Assembly (NCBI GenBank): GCA_035550975.1
Contig: DASZOC010000016.1
Coordinates: 15,623 to 79,622, forward strand
Direction of reading: 5' to 3'
Origin: DASZOC01 sp035550975
GTDB lineage: Bacteria > Actinomycetota > CADDZG01 > WHSQ01
Length of the DNA: 64,000 nucleotides
Shown: positions 8,695 to 16,946 of the stretch, piece after piece
Layout: every line of letters starts with the position of its first letter
Numbering within the stretch: the stretch's first letter is position 1
Made by a program: the position numbers and the translations under genes
Notes under the pieces: model-generated
The model's input: only the letters and a program-made list of their open reading frames with translations
Databases searched by the model: none
Told to the model about the DNA's origin: nothing

Positions 8695-10230
8695 TTACTT
8701 CGCGTAGGCCGCGGACCTCGTTTCCCGGATGACGGTGATGCGGATCTGGCCCGGGTACTGGAGCTCTTCTTCGACCTTCTTGGCGATATCGCGCGCGATC
8801 ACCTCCGCGCGCAGGTCGTCGACCTCCTCCGGTTTCACCATCACGCGGACCTCACGGCCTGCCTGCATCGCGTAGACCTTCTCGACGCCATCGAACTCGT
8901 TCGCTATCTCCTCGAGGCGCTCGAGACGCTTCACGTATGTCTCCAGCGTCTCGCGCCGGGCGCCGGGGCGGGCTCCTGAGATCGCATCGGCGGTCTGGGT
9001 GATGACGGCCTCGATCGTGCGCTGCTCGACCTCGCCGTGGTGAGCCTCGATCGCGTGACACACGGCAGGCGATTCCTTCAGTCTGCGCGCGATCTCCGCC
9101 CCGATCAGCGCGTGGCTCCCCTCGACCTCGTGCGTCACCGCCTTGCCGATGTCGTGAAGCAGCGTGCAGCGTTTCGCCAGCTGAACGTCTTCGAAGCCGA
9201 TCTCCGCGGCGATCATCCCCGCGATATGCGCCGCCTCGACGACGTGGCGCAGGACGTTCTGCCCGTAGGAGGTGCGGAACTTCAGACGGCCGAGGACGCG
9301 CACGAGCTCGGGATGCATGTCGGTGATACCGGTCTCCATGACCGCCCACTCTCCACCCTCGCGGATCTCCTGTTCGATCTGGGCCTTCGATTTCTCGTGG
9401 ACCTCTTCGATACGGACGGGCTGGATGCGCCCGTCCGAGATGAGCCGCTCGAGGGTGAGCCTGGCCATCTCGCGGCGGATCGGGTCGAAGCACGACAGGA
9501 CGACGGCTTCGGGGGTGTCGTCGATGATCAGGTTCGTCCCGGTCGTGGCTTCGAAGGCGCGGATGTTGCGGCCCTCACGCCCGATGATGCGGCCCTTCAT
9601 GTCCTCGCTCGGCAACGTGATGGTCGTGACCGTCGATTCGGAGGTCAGCTCGGACGCGACGCGCTGCATCGCGATCGAGATGATCTTGCGGGCGCGCTTG
9701 TCGCCCTCCTCGCGGGCCGTCGCTTCGATGTCGCGGACGATCGACATCGCGTCCCGCTTCGCCTCGTCCTCGATCTGCTCGATCAGCGCCTGCTTCGCGT
9801 CCTGCGACGTCATCCCCGCCACGCGCTCGAGCTCCGACCGGGCCCGCTCGGCGATCCGGTTGATCTCCTCCCGAGCCTTCGAGAGCTCGGCCTCTTTCGT
9901 CTCGATCGACTGCTCGCGCCGGTCGAGGCTGACGGCACGTTGGTCGAGGGTCGCCTCGCGCTGCGAGATGCGGTCCTCTTTCTTGTCTATCTCGATGCGG
10001 CGCGCCTTGAGGTCCGCCTCCGCCTCGGTGCGCATGCGGAATGCTTCGTCCTTGGCTTCTACCAGCGCCTCTCGCTTGGTGCGCTCGGCTTCCTTCTCGG
10101 CATCGGCGAGCAGCGTCCGGGCCCTGGCTTCCGCCGAGGTCGCCTCGCGCTCGCCCATCGACTTCCGATAGAAGTAGCCGCCTGCTGCACCAGCGAGAAG
10201 GCCGAGGACGAGACCGATAACGATCTCCAT
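8695..10230 (-). CDS. rny: Ribonuclease Y
   Basis: RNase Y is a membrane-anchored endoribonuclease that starts bulk mRNA decay. It has 511 residues, the usual size. The N-terminal transmembrane helix MEIVIGLVLGLLAGAAGGYF is followed by a long charged coiled coil (about 25-200), a KH domain with the GRIIGREGRNIRAFE loop, and an HD domain with LLHDIGKAVTHE and HHGE. The family C-terminus ends IRITVIRETRSAAYAK. The organism also encodes RNase J (30449) and PNPase (35568), so the decay machinery looks like the Firmicute/actinobacterial type. Confidence 0.97.
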   Translation of the reverse strand: MEIVIGLVLGLLAGAAGGYFYRKSMGEREATSAEARARTLLADAEKEAERTKREALVEAKDEAFRMRTEAEADLKARRIEIDKKEDRISQREATLDQRAVSLDRREQSIETKEAELSKAREEINRIAERARSELERVAGMTSQDAKQALIEQIEDEAKRDAMSIVRDIEATAREEGDKRARKIISIAMQRVASELTSESTVTTITLPSEDMKGRIIGREGRNIRAFEATTGTNLIIDDTPEAVVLSCFDPIRREMARLTLERLISDGRIQPVRIEEVHEKSKAQIEQEIREGGEWAVMETGITDMHPELVRVLGRLKFRTSYGQNVLRHVVEAAHIAGMIAAEIGFEDVQLAKRCTLLHDIGKAVTHEVEGSHALIGAEIARRLKESPAVCHAIEAHHGEVEQRTIEAVITQTADAISGARPGARRETLETYVKRLERLEEIANEFDGVEKVYAMQAGREVRVMVKPEEVDDLRAEVIARDIAKKVEEELQYPGQIRITVIRETRSAAYAK

Positions 10231-10906
10231 CGCCCGCTCCTTCCTCTCGATCGGACCGGGCGCGAGCCGCGGTCAAGCGGCTGTTGCTCAGCCCTGGTGC
10301 GAGCGAACGAACGAGGGTCTAGCTAACCGGTTGTCAGGACAGGGGGTTGACGGTCGAAGCCGAAGATCCCCTGGTCACAGGGTGTTTCGCCCACAGGGTG
10401 AGCGATAGCCGAATGGTCGTTACGAAGGCCGACAGTGACGGTTTCAGATGACTCTCGCTTGTTCGTTCGAACCTTTTGGTTGTGTCTAGGCACTTGCTTT
10501 CGTGTCTGTTCACAATGGTACGCCCGTGGCGGAGCAGTGTCAGCAAGCCAGGGAATCCCAGACGGACGGGCTGGGCCCCGAGGAAGGCGAAACGAGGCCC
10601 GGCGGCCGCCCTGAGCGTGGCGAAACGAGCCCCGGGCGGCAACGCCGAGCGTGTCGAAACTGACGCCTGAGCCACCCTTGGAGGGCCGCCCCCATCAAGG
10701 CACTCGATCCAGCCCGCTCGATCCAGGCCCCGCCATCGAGGCGCTCCGTCGAGGCCGTTCGACCGAGGCCGACCCGCATGAGCAACACGGGCTATGACGC
10801 GCCTAGCCAGGACGGGTCACGCGGCAGATTAAGGGATTTGGAAGTTATTGCCGATAGGTCCGGTAGGCGAGCCCAACAGGGCCCGGGGAATCACTGGGAG
10901 GACACC
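10231..10906. other. Long intergenic region with degenerate tandem repeats
   Basis: No convincing gene is present. The first 330 bases hold the rny leader and presumably its promoter, which I could not place. Between about 10570 and 10775 the sequence is built of degenerate repeats. CGAAACG-type words recur at 10588, 10621 and 10655, so about 33 bases apart, each preceded by GAGCGTG- or GAGGAAGG-like bases. Then come several copies of TCGATCCAG, TCGAGG and TCGACCGAGG. The last 80 bases carry the sigma-28-like promoter of the next gene. A 113-codon minus-strand frame at 10334-10675 is rejected because it consists mostly of these repeats. Confidence 0.5.
10830..10857 (+). promoter_or_regulatory. 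Putative sigma-28/WhiG-type promoter of the LPXTG protein gene
   Basis: TAAG (10830-10833), 16 bases, then GCCGATAG (10850-10857). The known consensus of FliA/WhiG-type sigma factors is TAAA, 15-16 bases, GCCGATAA, so there is one mismatch in each box and correct spacing. It lies about 50 bases upstream of the GTG start of the surface-protein gene. A WhiG/FliA-type sigma gene is present at 62148-63002. Confidence 0.6.
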
Positions 10907-12046
10907 GTGAAGCGTTCACTGCGACCACTACTGATGGTCATGGCCATGGTCTCGGGCCTCGTCGCCACGGCGGCACCAGCGTGGGCCGACCTCGACGCCG
11001 GCGTCGGATCGATCGTGAAAGCACCCGTCACGAGCGACAACGACGGCGATGACTCCACCAGTGGCACGTCCTACACCGAAGACAACGACACCAACGATGG
11101 CGGGACCAGCAACAACGTGTCGGACGACGGCGACAACGCCCACCCCTCGGGCAAGGATCGCTCGGTCGAGAGTGGCGGCTCCGGCAACCAGGGCAAGGCG
11201 AAGTCCGACCCGGACGATGACGGACGCGGCCCCGACCGCAGCAACGGCGGCCCCGATAAGCCGAACGGCTCGGGTGGCACCGACAAGGCCGACCAGGATG
11301 GGAACAACGGTTGCGGCAACGACGACGACTTCGAAGACGACAACGAGGGCTGGTGTGGCAAGCCCACTCGCACGACGGCCGGTAACGGCTGCACCAAGGG
11401 AAACCGTCACGGGTGGGAGTGCAACGACCGCGGCCGAACCAATATCTCCGGTAGCGGCTCATCCACCTGCCCGAACAAGCACATGGGCGGTGACGACGCC
11501 GGCAAGGGCGCGAACCAGAGCGGCGCCTACGGCAGCACGTGTGACGGCTCGCCGTCCCTGAATGGCAACGGCACCGGGGGCCGCGGCAAGCCGTGCGCCG
11601 GCTGTGTAGGAAATGCCGACGACAAGAACCCTCCCGGCCAGAGCCCCGACGGCTCCGACGCCAACACGGGTTACGAGTGTGACGAGAACTCAGGCGTCGG
11701 CCGTACCAACCCTGCCCACTCCGGCTGTACCCCTGCGGCTGCGGCACCGGGCCCCGACGTCCTCGGTCGTACCGACCTCGCCTGCCCCGCGGGCACCGAC
11801 AGGGCGGGCCAAGCGATGATCGCTCTGAAGGATTGCGACGACAACGACGACTCGGTGCTCGGGTCGATCGTCCGCAACGCCGGGCCGGTCGGTGTCGCCG
11901 CCAAGAAGGTGGCCTCCGCGGTTGGAGCCGTACTTCCCTTCACGGGGGCCGGCGACCTCGTAGCGTTCCTCGGACTAGCGGGTCTGCTCCTTGCGGCGGG
12001 CGCGATGATGCTGCGCAAGAAGAACGAGGTCGGTACGGAGGCGTAA
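10907..12046 (+). CDS. Secreted, Cys-rich, low-complexity LPXTG cell-wall-anchored protein
   Basis: The GTG at 10907 has GGGAGG six bases upstream and opens directly into a signal peptide of about 28 residues ending APAWA. The mature part (about 29-340) is hydrophilic and rich in Asp, Gly, Asn and Ser, with 12 cysteines spread through the central part. A Cys-containing segment (KPCAGCVGNADDKNPPGQ, then GYECDENSG and NPAHSGC) looks like a motif I recall from other actinobacterial surface proteins. The C-terminus is a complete sortase signal: LPFTG at 343-347, a hydrophobic helix, then RKK. It is therefore likely to be covalently linked to the cell wall. No sortase gene was seen in the window. 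Function unknown; the promoter context suggests a developmental or motility-linked surface structure. Confidence 0.8.
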   Translation: MKRSLRPLLMVMAMVSGLVATAAPAWADLDAGVGSIVKAPVTSDNDGDDSTSGTSYTEDNDTNDGGTSNNVSDDGDNAHPSGKDRSVESGGSGNQGKAKSDPDDDGRGPDRSNGGPDKPNGSGGTDKADQDGNNGCGNDDDFEDDNEGWCGKPTRTTAGNGCTKGNRHGWECNDRGRTNISGSGSSTCPNKHMGGDDAGKGANQSGAYGSTCDGSPSLNGNGTGGRGKPCAGCVGNADDKNPPGQSPDGSDANTGYECDENSGVGRTNPAHSGCTPAAAAPGPDVLGRTDLACPAGTDRAGQAMIALKDCDDNDDSVLGSIVRNAGPVGVAAKKVASAVGAVLPFTGAGDLVAFLGLAGLLLAAGAMMLRKKNEVGTEA

Positions 12047-12081
12047 CACCCTTAGCCCCACCAATCAGGTTCCGTCCCAGC

Positions 12082-12129
12082 CGGCTACCGGGGATCGGTC
12101 CGCCTCGTGCGCGACTTCCTCGGTAGCCG
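12082..12129. terminator. Inverted repeat downstream of the LPXTG gene
   Basis: CGGCTACCG (12082-12090) and CGGTAGCCG (12121-12129) form a perfect 9-bp stem around a 30-base loop, in the space between two convergent genes. A terminator role is inferred from position. The large loop and absence of a T-run make it weak. Confidence 0.35.
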
Positions 12130-12179
12130 CTGGTCGTTACGCGGACGGATCAGGCGTCGCGCAGGGCCTTACCGGTCGA

Positions 12180-12578
12180 TCAGGTGCCGGGGAGCGCGAA
12201 GAACTCTGCCTGCAGGTTGTCCGGGTCGCGGAATGTGATGACCGCTCCGTACTCGACCTCCTTGACGCCGGAGTGCTCGATGCCGAGCTCGTCGAGCTTG
12301 TTCACCCACTGGTCCATCTCGGCGCGCGACGTGACGTTGAGCGCGAAGTGGTCCAGGCCGACCCGCGTCTCGTCGAAACGATCGTCGCGACGGCCCTTGT
12401 CGTGGGCGCGGAAGCCCATGATCAAGCCAGACGGGTGCATGTTGACGGTGTACTCGATCCCGTCCTCCGTCCCTTCGAACAGCTTCTCGATGCCCAAAAG
12501 ATCGCTCCACCACTTCGTCGAAGCCTGGACATCGGAGACAGTCAATGTGAGGTGGGACAGACCCGTTATCTGTGGCAT
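12180..12578 (-). CDS. VOC (glyoxalase/bleomycin-resistance) family protein
   Basis: This 132-residue protein fills one vicinal-oxygen-chelate module made of two beta-alpha-beta-beta-beta units. The first begins with ITGLSHLTLTVSDVQASTKWWSDLLG and supplies a metal-ligand His. The second begins RVGLDHFALNV and ends with FRDPDNLQAEFFA, giving a second His and the terminal Glu. These fit a divalent-metal enzyme or binding protein. The substrate cannot be inferred. It converges with the LPXTG gene and sits just downstream of recX on the same strand, separated by 41 bases. Confidence 0.8.
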   Translation of the reverse strand: MPQITGLSHLTLTVSDVQASTKWWSDLLGIEKLFEGTEDGIEYTVNMHPSGLIMGFRAHDKGRRDDRFDETRVGLDHFALNVTSRAEMDQWVNKLDELGIEHSGVKEVEYGAVITFRDPDNLQAEFFALPGT

Positions 12579-12619
12579 CGGCGAACCCTAACCGGGGTCC
12601 GTCGACGGCGGCCGGCCCT

Positions 12620-13135
12620 TCAGTCCCAGCCCTCCGGCGGGAGAACCGCACGGACCGCATCGTGCGCGATCTCGTGCGAGAACCCGCGGCGCAATAGCCG
12701 CCCGAGCAACGCCTCTGCCTGACGCTCGAGCGGCTTGTCGCCAACCTTCGACACGAACCGCGCGGCGACCTCGGCGGCCTGCGCAACCTCGTCGATCCCG
12801 GCGGCCGCAACCGCTTCCTCCGCCGCCTCGCGCTCGATGCCCTTCTCGATGAGCTCCGCGACGAGCGCCTCTCCGGCTCGGCCCCTTCCCAAAGCTCGTT
12901 CCGATACCCACTGCTGGGCAAAGGCGGCGTCGTCGATCAGACGCAGCTCGATCAATCGCTCGACCGCACGGTCGACGACCAACTCCTCGAATCCCGCCAT
13001 GGAGAGCCGGACCCGAAGCTCGTGCTCGGTGCGCGGGCGGGACGCCAGGAGATGTCCCGCCCGCTGCATGGCTTCGCGATAGGCACCTTCGTCGAGTAGC
13101 TCCGTCTGGCTTGCGCCGATCCTGGTAGCTGCCAT
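12620..13135 (-). CDS. recX: RecA regulatory protein RecX
   Basis: RecX binds RecA filaments and limits recombinase activity. The ATG at 13135 has AGGAGG at ideal spacing and yields 171 residues, the normal size. Upstream in-frame codons would run back into recA. The repeated three-helix motifs are visible: ASRPRTEHELRVRLSMAGF, then LIDDAAFAQQWVSERA and GRAGEALVAELIEKGI. It starts 16 bases after recA stops, so the two are co-transcribed, as is usual in Actinobacteria. Confidence 0.92.
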   Translation of the reverse strand: MAATRIGASQTELLDEGAYREAMQRAGHLLASRPRTEHELRVRLSMAGFEELVVDRAVERLIELRLIDDAAFAQQWVSERALGRGRAGEALVAELIEKGIEREAAEEAVAAAGIDEVAQAAEVAARFVSKVGDKPLERQAEALLGRLLRRGFSHEIAHDAVRAVLPPEGWD

Positions 13136-13151
13136 CGCGATCCTCCTCGTC

Positions 13152-15329
13152 CTAGCCGGCGTCCGCCTCCGCCGGTTGTTTCTTGGGCACGTCGGTCTTG
13201 TCGTCATCCGTGGCGAGAAGGCCGAGCTTCTCCTTGATCTTCAGCTCGATCTCCGTCGCGATGTCGGGATTGTCGGCGAGGAACGCCTTCGCGTTCTCTC
13301 TCCCCTGCCCGAGCTGGTCGTCGCCGTAGATGAACCACGCTCCCGACTTCCGCACGATGTCGTGCTCGATCGCGACATCGAGCAGGCTGCCCTCTTTCGA
13401 GATTCCGAATCCATACTGGATGTCGAACTCGGCCTTCTTGAAAGGCGCCGAGACTTTGTTCTTGACGACCTTCACCCGGACCCGCGAGCCGACGACCTCG
13501 GCTCCGTCCTTAAGAGAGTCGATGCGCCGAACATCGAGCCGCACGCTCGAGTAGAACTTCAACGCGCGCCCGCCAGGGGTGGTTTCGGGAGAGTTGTGAA
13601 CCATGACGCCATCAACAAAATAGTTGTGGCTTCCTTCAACCTCGATGTCGTAACGGTTCATGCTGCGAGTCACCGGCTTTTGGTGAATGTCTATTACTGG
13701 AGCCGAGAAGAGCTCGTGTCTCACCTCGTCGAAGGTCGGCTCCACTGTGCACTGTCCTTGGAACTGAGGAAGCAGTTTGTATTGCATCGAGTCATGGATG
13801 AATGGAGCCACGAGGACCTGGAACTCCTCGCTCGCTAGCTTGGTAAAGACGATGATGGCCTTGCCCCTAATTGAAGTGAGGCGCACATCCAGGTCCCACG
13901 TGTCCTGGAGGTAATCCACCACACGCTGGCGTGTGTCCGGAGTCATCGCCTGGACACAGATCTGGATCCGAGCGGAAGTCTGAGCTTCATTCCGCACATC
14001 AAGGTGACCGTCGTCCATGTACCAAACTGCGAGTGACAATGGGGTCAAGTGCTTTAGGTACTCGTCTGAGAAATATTTCTTCGACCCGACGTAAACCTCA
14101 TCTCGAAGTTCAGAGAGTTCGACAAGTGGGGTCAGGTCCGCGAACACCGCTCCCTTCTCGTTGGTGGTCCGACACGCAGGAATGTTCCCTAAGAGGGAGA
14201 GTTTCCAGTTCAGGTAGTCGGCTTGTTGGGCTGCGTGACCCATCCGATAGCGAACTCCACCCAGTGCTCCCGTAATCCGTCGAGGCTTTGTTCCGAGTGA
14301 ACCGTCACCCATCAAGCCGCCGCGAATGACTTCCCACTGAAATTCGCTGAGTCGTTCTTCGGCGGTTAGGAGAACCAAATCTCCAGGACGGAGATCCTTC
14401 GCTTCAGTCCACCCATACGGCGTTCGGATCTGATGGTTAGGAGTCGCCGCGAACTGTGCTTTGCCGTTCTTCGTCGGCTTCGCAACCGTGAACTGCAGGA
14501 AGTGGTCCGTCTTACCGTTGTTGAACCAGTTGATGACCTTCTTAGGCTCGACTCTGCCGGTCTCGAAGTTGTACGAAAGAACTTCAACGGGGATCTTCTG
14601 GTTGACGATCTTGCCAATACGCTCTTGGGTTCCATCGGCGAGCGTCACGCGCGTGCTATAGGAAAAGCACCCGAACATGACACCGATCTTTTCGCGTAGT
14701 TGGTTGATGAAGATGAGGATCGTGTGGCTCCGGTTCACGCTTCCCGCGAGCTTGCGGAGCGCCTGACTCATCAAACGAGCTTGCAGACCGACGTGCGTGT
14801 CGCCCATCTCGCCTTCGAGCTCGGCGCGCGGAACGAGCGCCGCCACCGAGTCGACGACGATGACGTTCATCGCGCCCGAGCGCACGAGGGTGTCGGTGAT
14901 CTCGAGGGCCTGCTCGCCGGTGTCGGGCTGGCTGACCAACAGGTTGTCGATGTCGACCCCGAGTGCCTTGGCGTACGTCGGATCGAGCGCGTGCTCCGCA
15001 TCGATGAATGCCACGAGACCGCCGGCCTTCTGCGCCTCGGCGATCACGTGCAACGAGACGGTCGTCTTGCCGCTGCCCTCGGGGCCGTATATCTCCACTA
15101 TGCGGCCTTGCGGGAGGCCACCTACACCGAGGGCAAGGTCGAGCGCGAGCGAACCCGTCGGCACGACCGAGACATCCCTGCGGGTGCCTTCGTCGCCGAG
15201 GCGCATGATGGCGCCCTTGCCGTGGTTCTTCTCGATCTGTTGCATCGCCATGTCGAGCGCTGCATCGCGCCCCTTGCCGTCTGCGCCGTTGTCGGTCACC
15301 ACGCCTCTGGTGCTGTTGCTCGCTGCCAC
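13152..15329 (-). CDS. recA: Recombinase RecA precursor containing an intein
   Basis: RecA drives strand exchange and stimulates LexA self-cleavage. The GTG at 15329 has GGAGG seven bases upstream and opens a 725-residue precursor. Removing the intein (residues 221-579) leaves 366 residues, the normal length. The Walker A motif GPEGSGKT is at 82-89, FIDAEHALDP follows, and the DNA-binding loop 1 region is intact. The intein interrupts the highly conserved IGVMFG/SPETTPGG loop, so RecA should be inactive until splicing. The mature C-terminus is acidic, as usual. A LexA box and a RecA-NDp-like promoter lie upstream, and recX follows. Confidence 0.96.
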   Translation of the reverse strand: MAASNSTRGVVTDNGADGKGRDAALDMAMQQIEKNHGKGAIMRLGDEGTRRDVSVVPTGSLALDLALGVGGLPQGRIVEIYGPEGSGKTTVSLHVIAEAQKAGGLVAFIDAEHALDPTYAKALGVDIDNLLVSQPDTGEQALEITDTLVRSGAMNVIVVDSVAALVPRAELEGEMGDTHVGLQARLMSQALRKLAGSVNRSHTILIFINQLREKIGVMFGCFSYSTRVTLADGTQERIGKIVNQKIPVEVLSYNFETGRVEPKKVINWFNNGKTDHFLQFTVAKPTKNGKAQFAATPNHQIRTPYGWTEAKDLRPGDLVLLTAEERLSEFQWEVIRGGLMGDGSLGTKPRRITGALGGVRYRMGHAAQQADYLNWKLSLLGNIPACRTTNEKGAVFADLTPLVELSELRDEVYVGSKKYFSDEYLKHLTPLSLAVWYMDDGHLDVRNEAQTSARIQICVQAMTPDTRQRVVDYLQDTWDLDVRLTSIRGKAIIVFTKLASEEFQVLVAPFIHDSMQYKLLPQFQGQCTVEPTFDEVRHELFSAPVIDIHQKPVTRSMNRYDIEVEGSHNYFVDGVMVHNSPETTPGGRALKFYSSVRLDVRRIDSLKDGAEVVGSRVRVKVVKNKVSAPFKKAEFDIQYGFGISKEGSLLDVAIEHDIVRKSGAWFIYGDDQLGQGRENAKAFLADNPDIATEIELKIKEKLGLLATDDDKTDVPKKQPAEADAG
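13593..14669 (-). mobile_element. RecA intein with LAGLIDADG homing endonuclease
   Basis: This in-frame insertion of 359 codons starts with Cys (CFSYSTRV, block A) and ends with VMVHN followed by Ser as the +1 residue, the standard splicing chemistry set. TPNHQIRT provides the block B Thr and His, and HNYFVDGVMVHN is blocks F and G. The penultimate residue is His. Two dodecapeptide motifs, GGLMGDGSLG and AVWYMDDGHLD, each retain Asp, so the endonuclease may be active. Base composition differs from the host gene: 14041-14100 has 28 of 60 G or C, against 42 of 60 at 14881-14940. The insertion point matches, as I recall, the second known mycobacterial RecA site rather than that of Mycobacterium tuberculosis. 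Confidence 0.95.
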
Positions 15330-15381
15330 TGGCAAGCCTCCTTGTCTAGGCCCGGTCCGGGCCTCTGAACTGACTCCAGTG

Positions 15382-15404
15382 ACCCTAGAGAGACGGTGTG
15401 ACAA
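15382..15404 (-). promoter_or_regulatory. RecA-NDp (PafBC-type) promoter upstream of recA
   Basis: On the minus strand the sequence is TTGTCACAC, eight bases, TAGGGT. The published RecA-NDp consensus in mycobacteria is TTGTCRGTG-N8-TANNNT. The TTGTCR core, the spacing and the -10 pattern match, while the last three bases of the upstream box do not. It ends 52 bases before the recA GTG. Confidence 0.55.
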
Positions 15405-15408
15405 TAGT

Positions 15409-15422
15409 CGAACAGACGTTCG
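15409..15422. promoter_or_regulatory. LexA-binding SOS box of recA
   Basis: CGAACAGACGTTCG is a perfect fit to the actinobacterial LexA box (CGAAC, four bases, GTTCG). It lies four bases upstream of the RecA-NDp-like element on the recA side of a 237-base gap, so LexA bound here should repress recA. Confidence 0.85.
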
Positions 15423-15566
15423 GGTAGGGGGATTTCCATCGGCGAATCCCCACCCCGTAACTACGCACCTGTCATTCTAGGCCCGAACCCGCTCAGGGGG
15501 AAGCAGGACGCGGGCGCCGTGCCGTCGAAGCCGTTCGTAGAGGGTTGTCACAAGGGAGGAGACGGC

Positions 15567-16874
15567 ATGGATCTGAGGCGGATTGGCGTCGCGACGCTCG
15601 TAGCGGGGCTTATGGCCGCGGCTATGGTCCCTGCGAGCGCGGGTGGCGCCGAGCCGGAACCGCCCCGTACCGAGTTCGAGGAAAGCGGCGGCGCCGAGTG
15701 GACGTCGCACGAGGGCGAGCTGTCGTTCCTCCCGGCGGTAGACAAAGCCTCCAACCGCGTCGAGATCGACACGATCGGCACGACCAAACGCGGCCGCCCC
15801 GTCCACCTCGTGCGCATGGGGCACCCCGCCCCCGCGCCGCGCGCCCTCGCGTTGCGGCGCCCGCCGACGTTGTTCGTGTGTAGCCAGCACGGGAACGAAC
15901 CTGCGGGCCGCGAAGCCTGCCTCCAGCGCCTGCGCGATCTCGCGTTCACCGACGATCCTCAGCTCGTGGCTCAGCTGAAGGCGCAGACGATCCTGTTCGT
16001 GCCCTCTGCGAACCCCGACGGGCGCGAGTCGAACTCGCGCGGCAACTCCGACGGTACCGACATCAACCGCGACCACCTCCATCTCGCTACTCCCGAGGCT
16101 CGCGCGATCGCCGCCGTGGTACGTGACTGGGAGCCGGAGGCCGTCGTCGACCTCCACGAATACGGCCCCGCGATCCCCGCGGTCTACGACGACGAGGTCC
16201 TCGTGCTGTGGCCGCGCAACCTCAACGTGGATGAAGACGTGCATGCGCAGGCGAAAGACCTCGCGCTCGAGTACATCGCGAAGGACGAGGAGGAAGCCGG
16301 CTACTCGACCGATGAGTACGGGATGTACGAGGTCGCCGGCCACGACATCCATCAGGCCGCAGGTGACGGCGACGAAGGCATCGCACGCAACGCGATGGGA
16401 TTACGACACTCGCTCGGGATCCTCGTGGAGAGCCGGGTCAACAGTGACGTACGCAACGGTCCGCAGGAATTGAACGACCCCGCCGTCAGGCTGCGGCGAG
16501 TCGCATCCCAAAACGTGGCGATCGACGCGACGCTCCGCTTCATGCGCGAGCGTGGGGAGAAGGTGGCGCGTGTGACCGCCACCGCGCGCCGGCGCGCGAT
16601 AGAGGAGGGCCGGCTGCGCCGCGAACCCGTCTATTTCGGCGGCGCCGACAACAGCGAGCCGTCGGAGGACGAGATCCAGGATCCTCCGCCGTGTGGTTAC
16701 GAGCTCACGAAGGAACAGCTGGGCCAGGTCAAGCAGACGATGAGGCTGCTGGACATCGTCACGCGCGGCACCTACGTCTCCATGGCGCAGGAGGCCGAGC
16801 CCCTGATCGCGTTGGTGCTCGACGAGCGCGGCGAGCGGCATTCGGTGGCCGCGGCCCCCGACATGGAGTGTTGA
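15567..16874 (+). CDS. Secreted M14-family zinc carboxypeptidase
   Basis: The ATG at 15567, with GGGAGGAG before it, gives 435 residues and a signal peptide of about 25 residues ending ASA. Upstream in-frame codons lack this fit. The M14 metallopeptidase residues are visible: H108 and E111 in CSQHGNEPAG, NPDGR (149-153), N167-R168 in INRDH, H197 in DLHEYG, and the catalytic Glu, probably E288 in LVESR. The C-terminal 100 residues are charged and of unknown role. It probably trims peptides or peptidoglycan stems outside the membrane; the substrate is not determinable. It runs divergently from recA and convergently with the next gene. Confidence 0.87.
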   Translation: MDLRRIGVATLVAGLMAAAMVPASAGGAEPEPPRTEFEESGGAEWTSHEGELSFLPAVDKASNRVEIDTIGTTKRGRPVHLVRMGHPAPAPRALALRRPPTLFVCSQHGNEPAGREACLQRLRDLAFTDDPQLVAQLKAQTILFVPSANPDGRESNSRGNSDGTDINRDHLHLATPEARAIAAVVRDWEPEAVVDLHEYGPAIPAVYDDEVLVLWPRNLNVDEDVHAQAKDLALEYIAKDEEEAGYSTDEYGMYEVAGHDIHQAAGDGDEGIARNAMGLRHSLGILVESRVNSDVRNGPQELNDPAVRLRRVASQNVAIDATLRFMRERGEKVARVTATARRRAIEEGRLRREPVYFGGADNSEPSEDEIQDPPPCGYELTKEQLGQVKQTMRLLDIVTRGTYVSMAQEAEPLIALVLDERGERHSVAAAPDMEC

Positions 16875-16946
16875 CCCCCGCCTGAAGAACGAGTCTCGAT
16901 GAGTCGCGGAGAACCCGCACGACGTGATGCACGCGGCGGGCGGAAA

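Noticed and set aside
10334..10675. A 113-codon minus-strand frame upstream of rny
   Set aside because: No RBS, made mostly of the degenerate repeats of the intergenic region, no recognisable domain.
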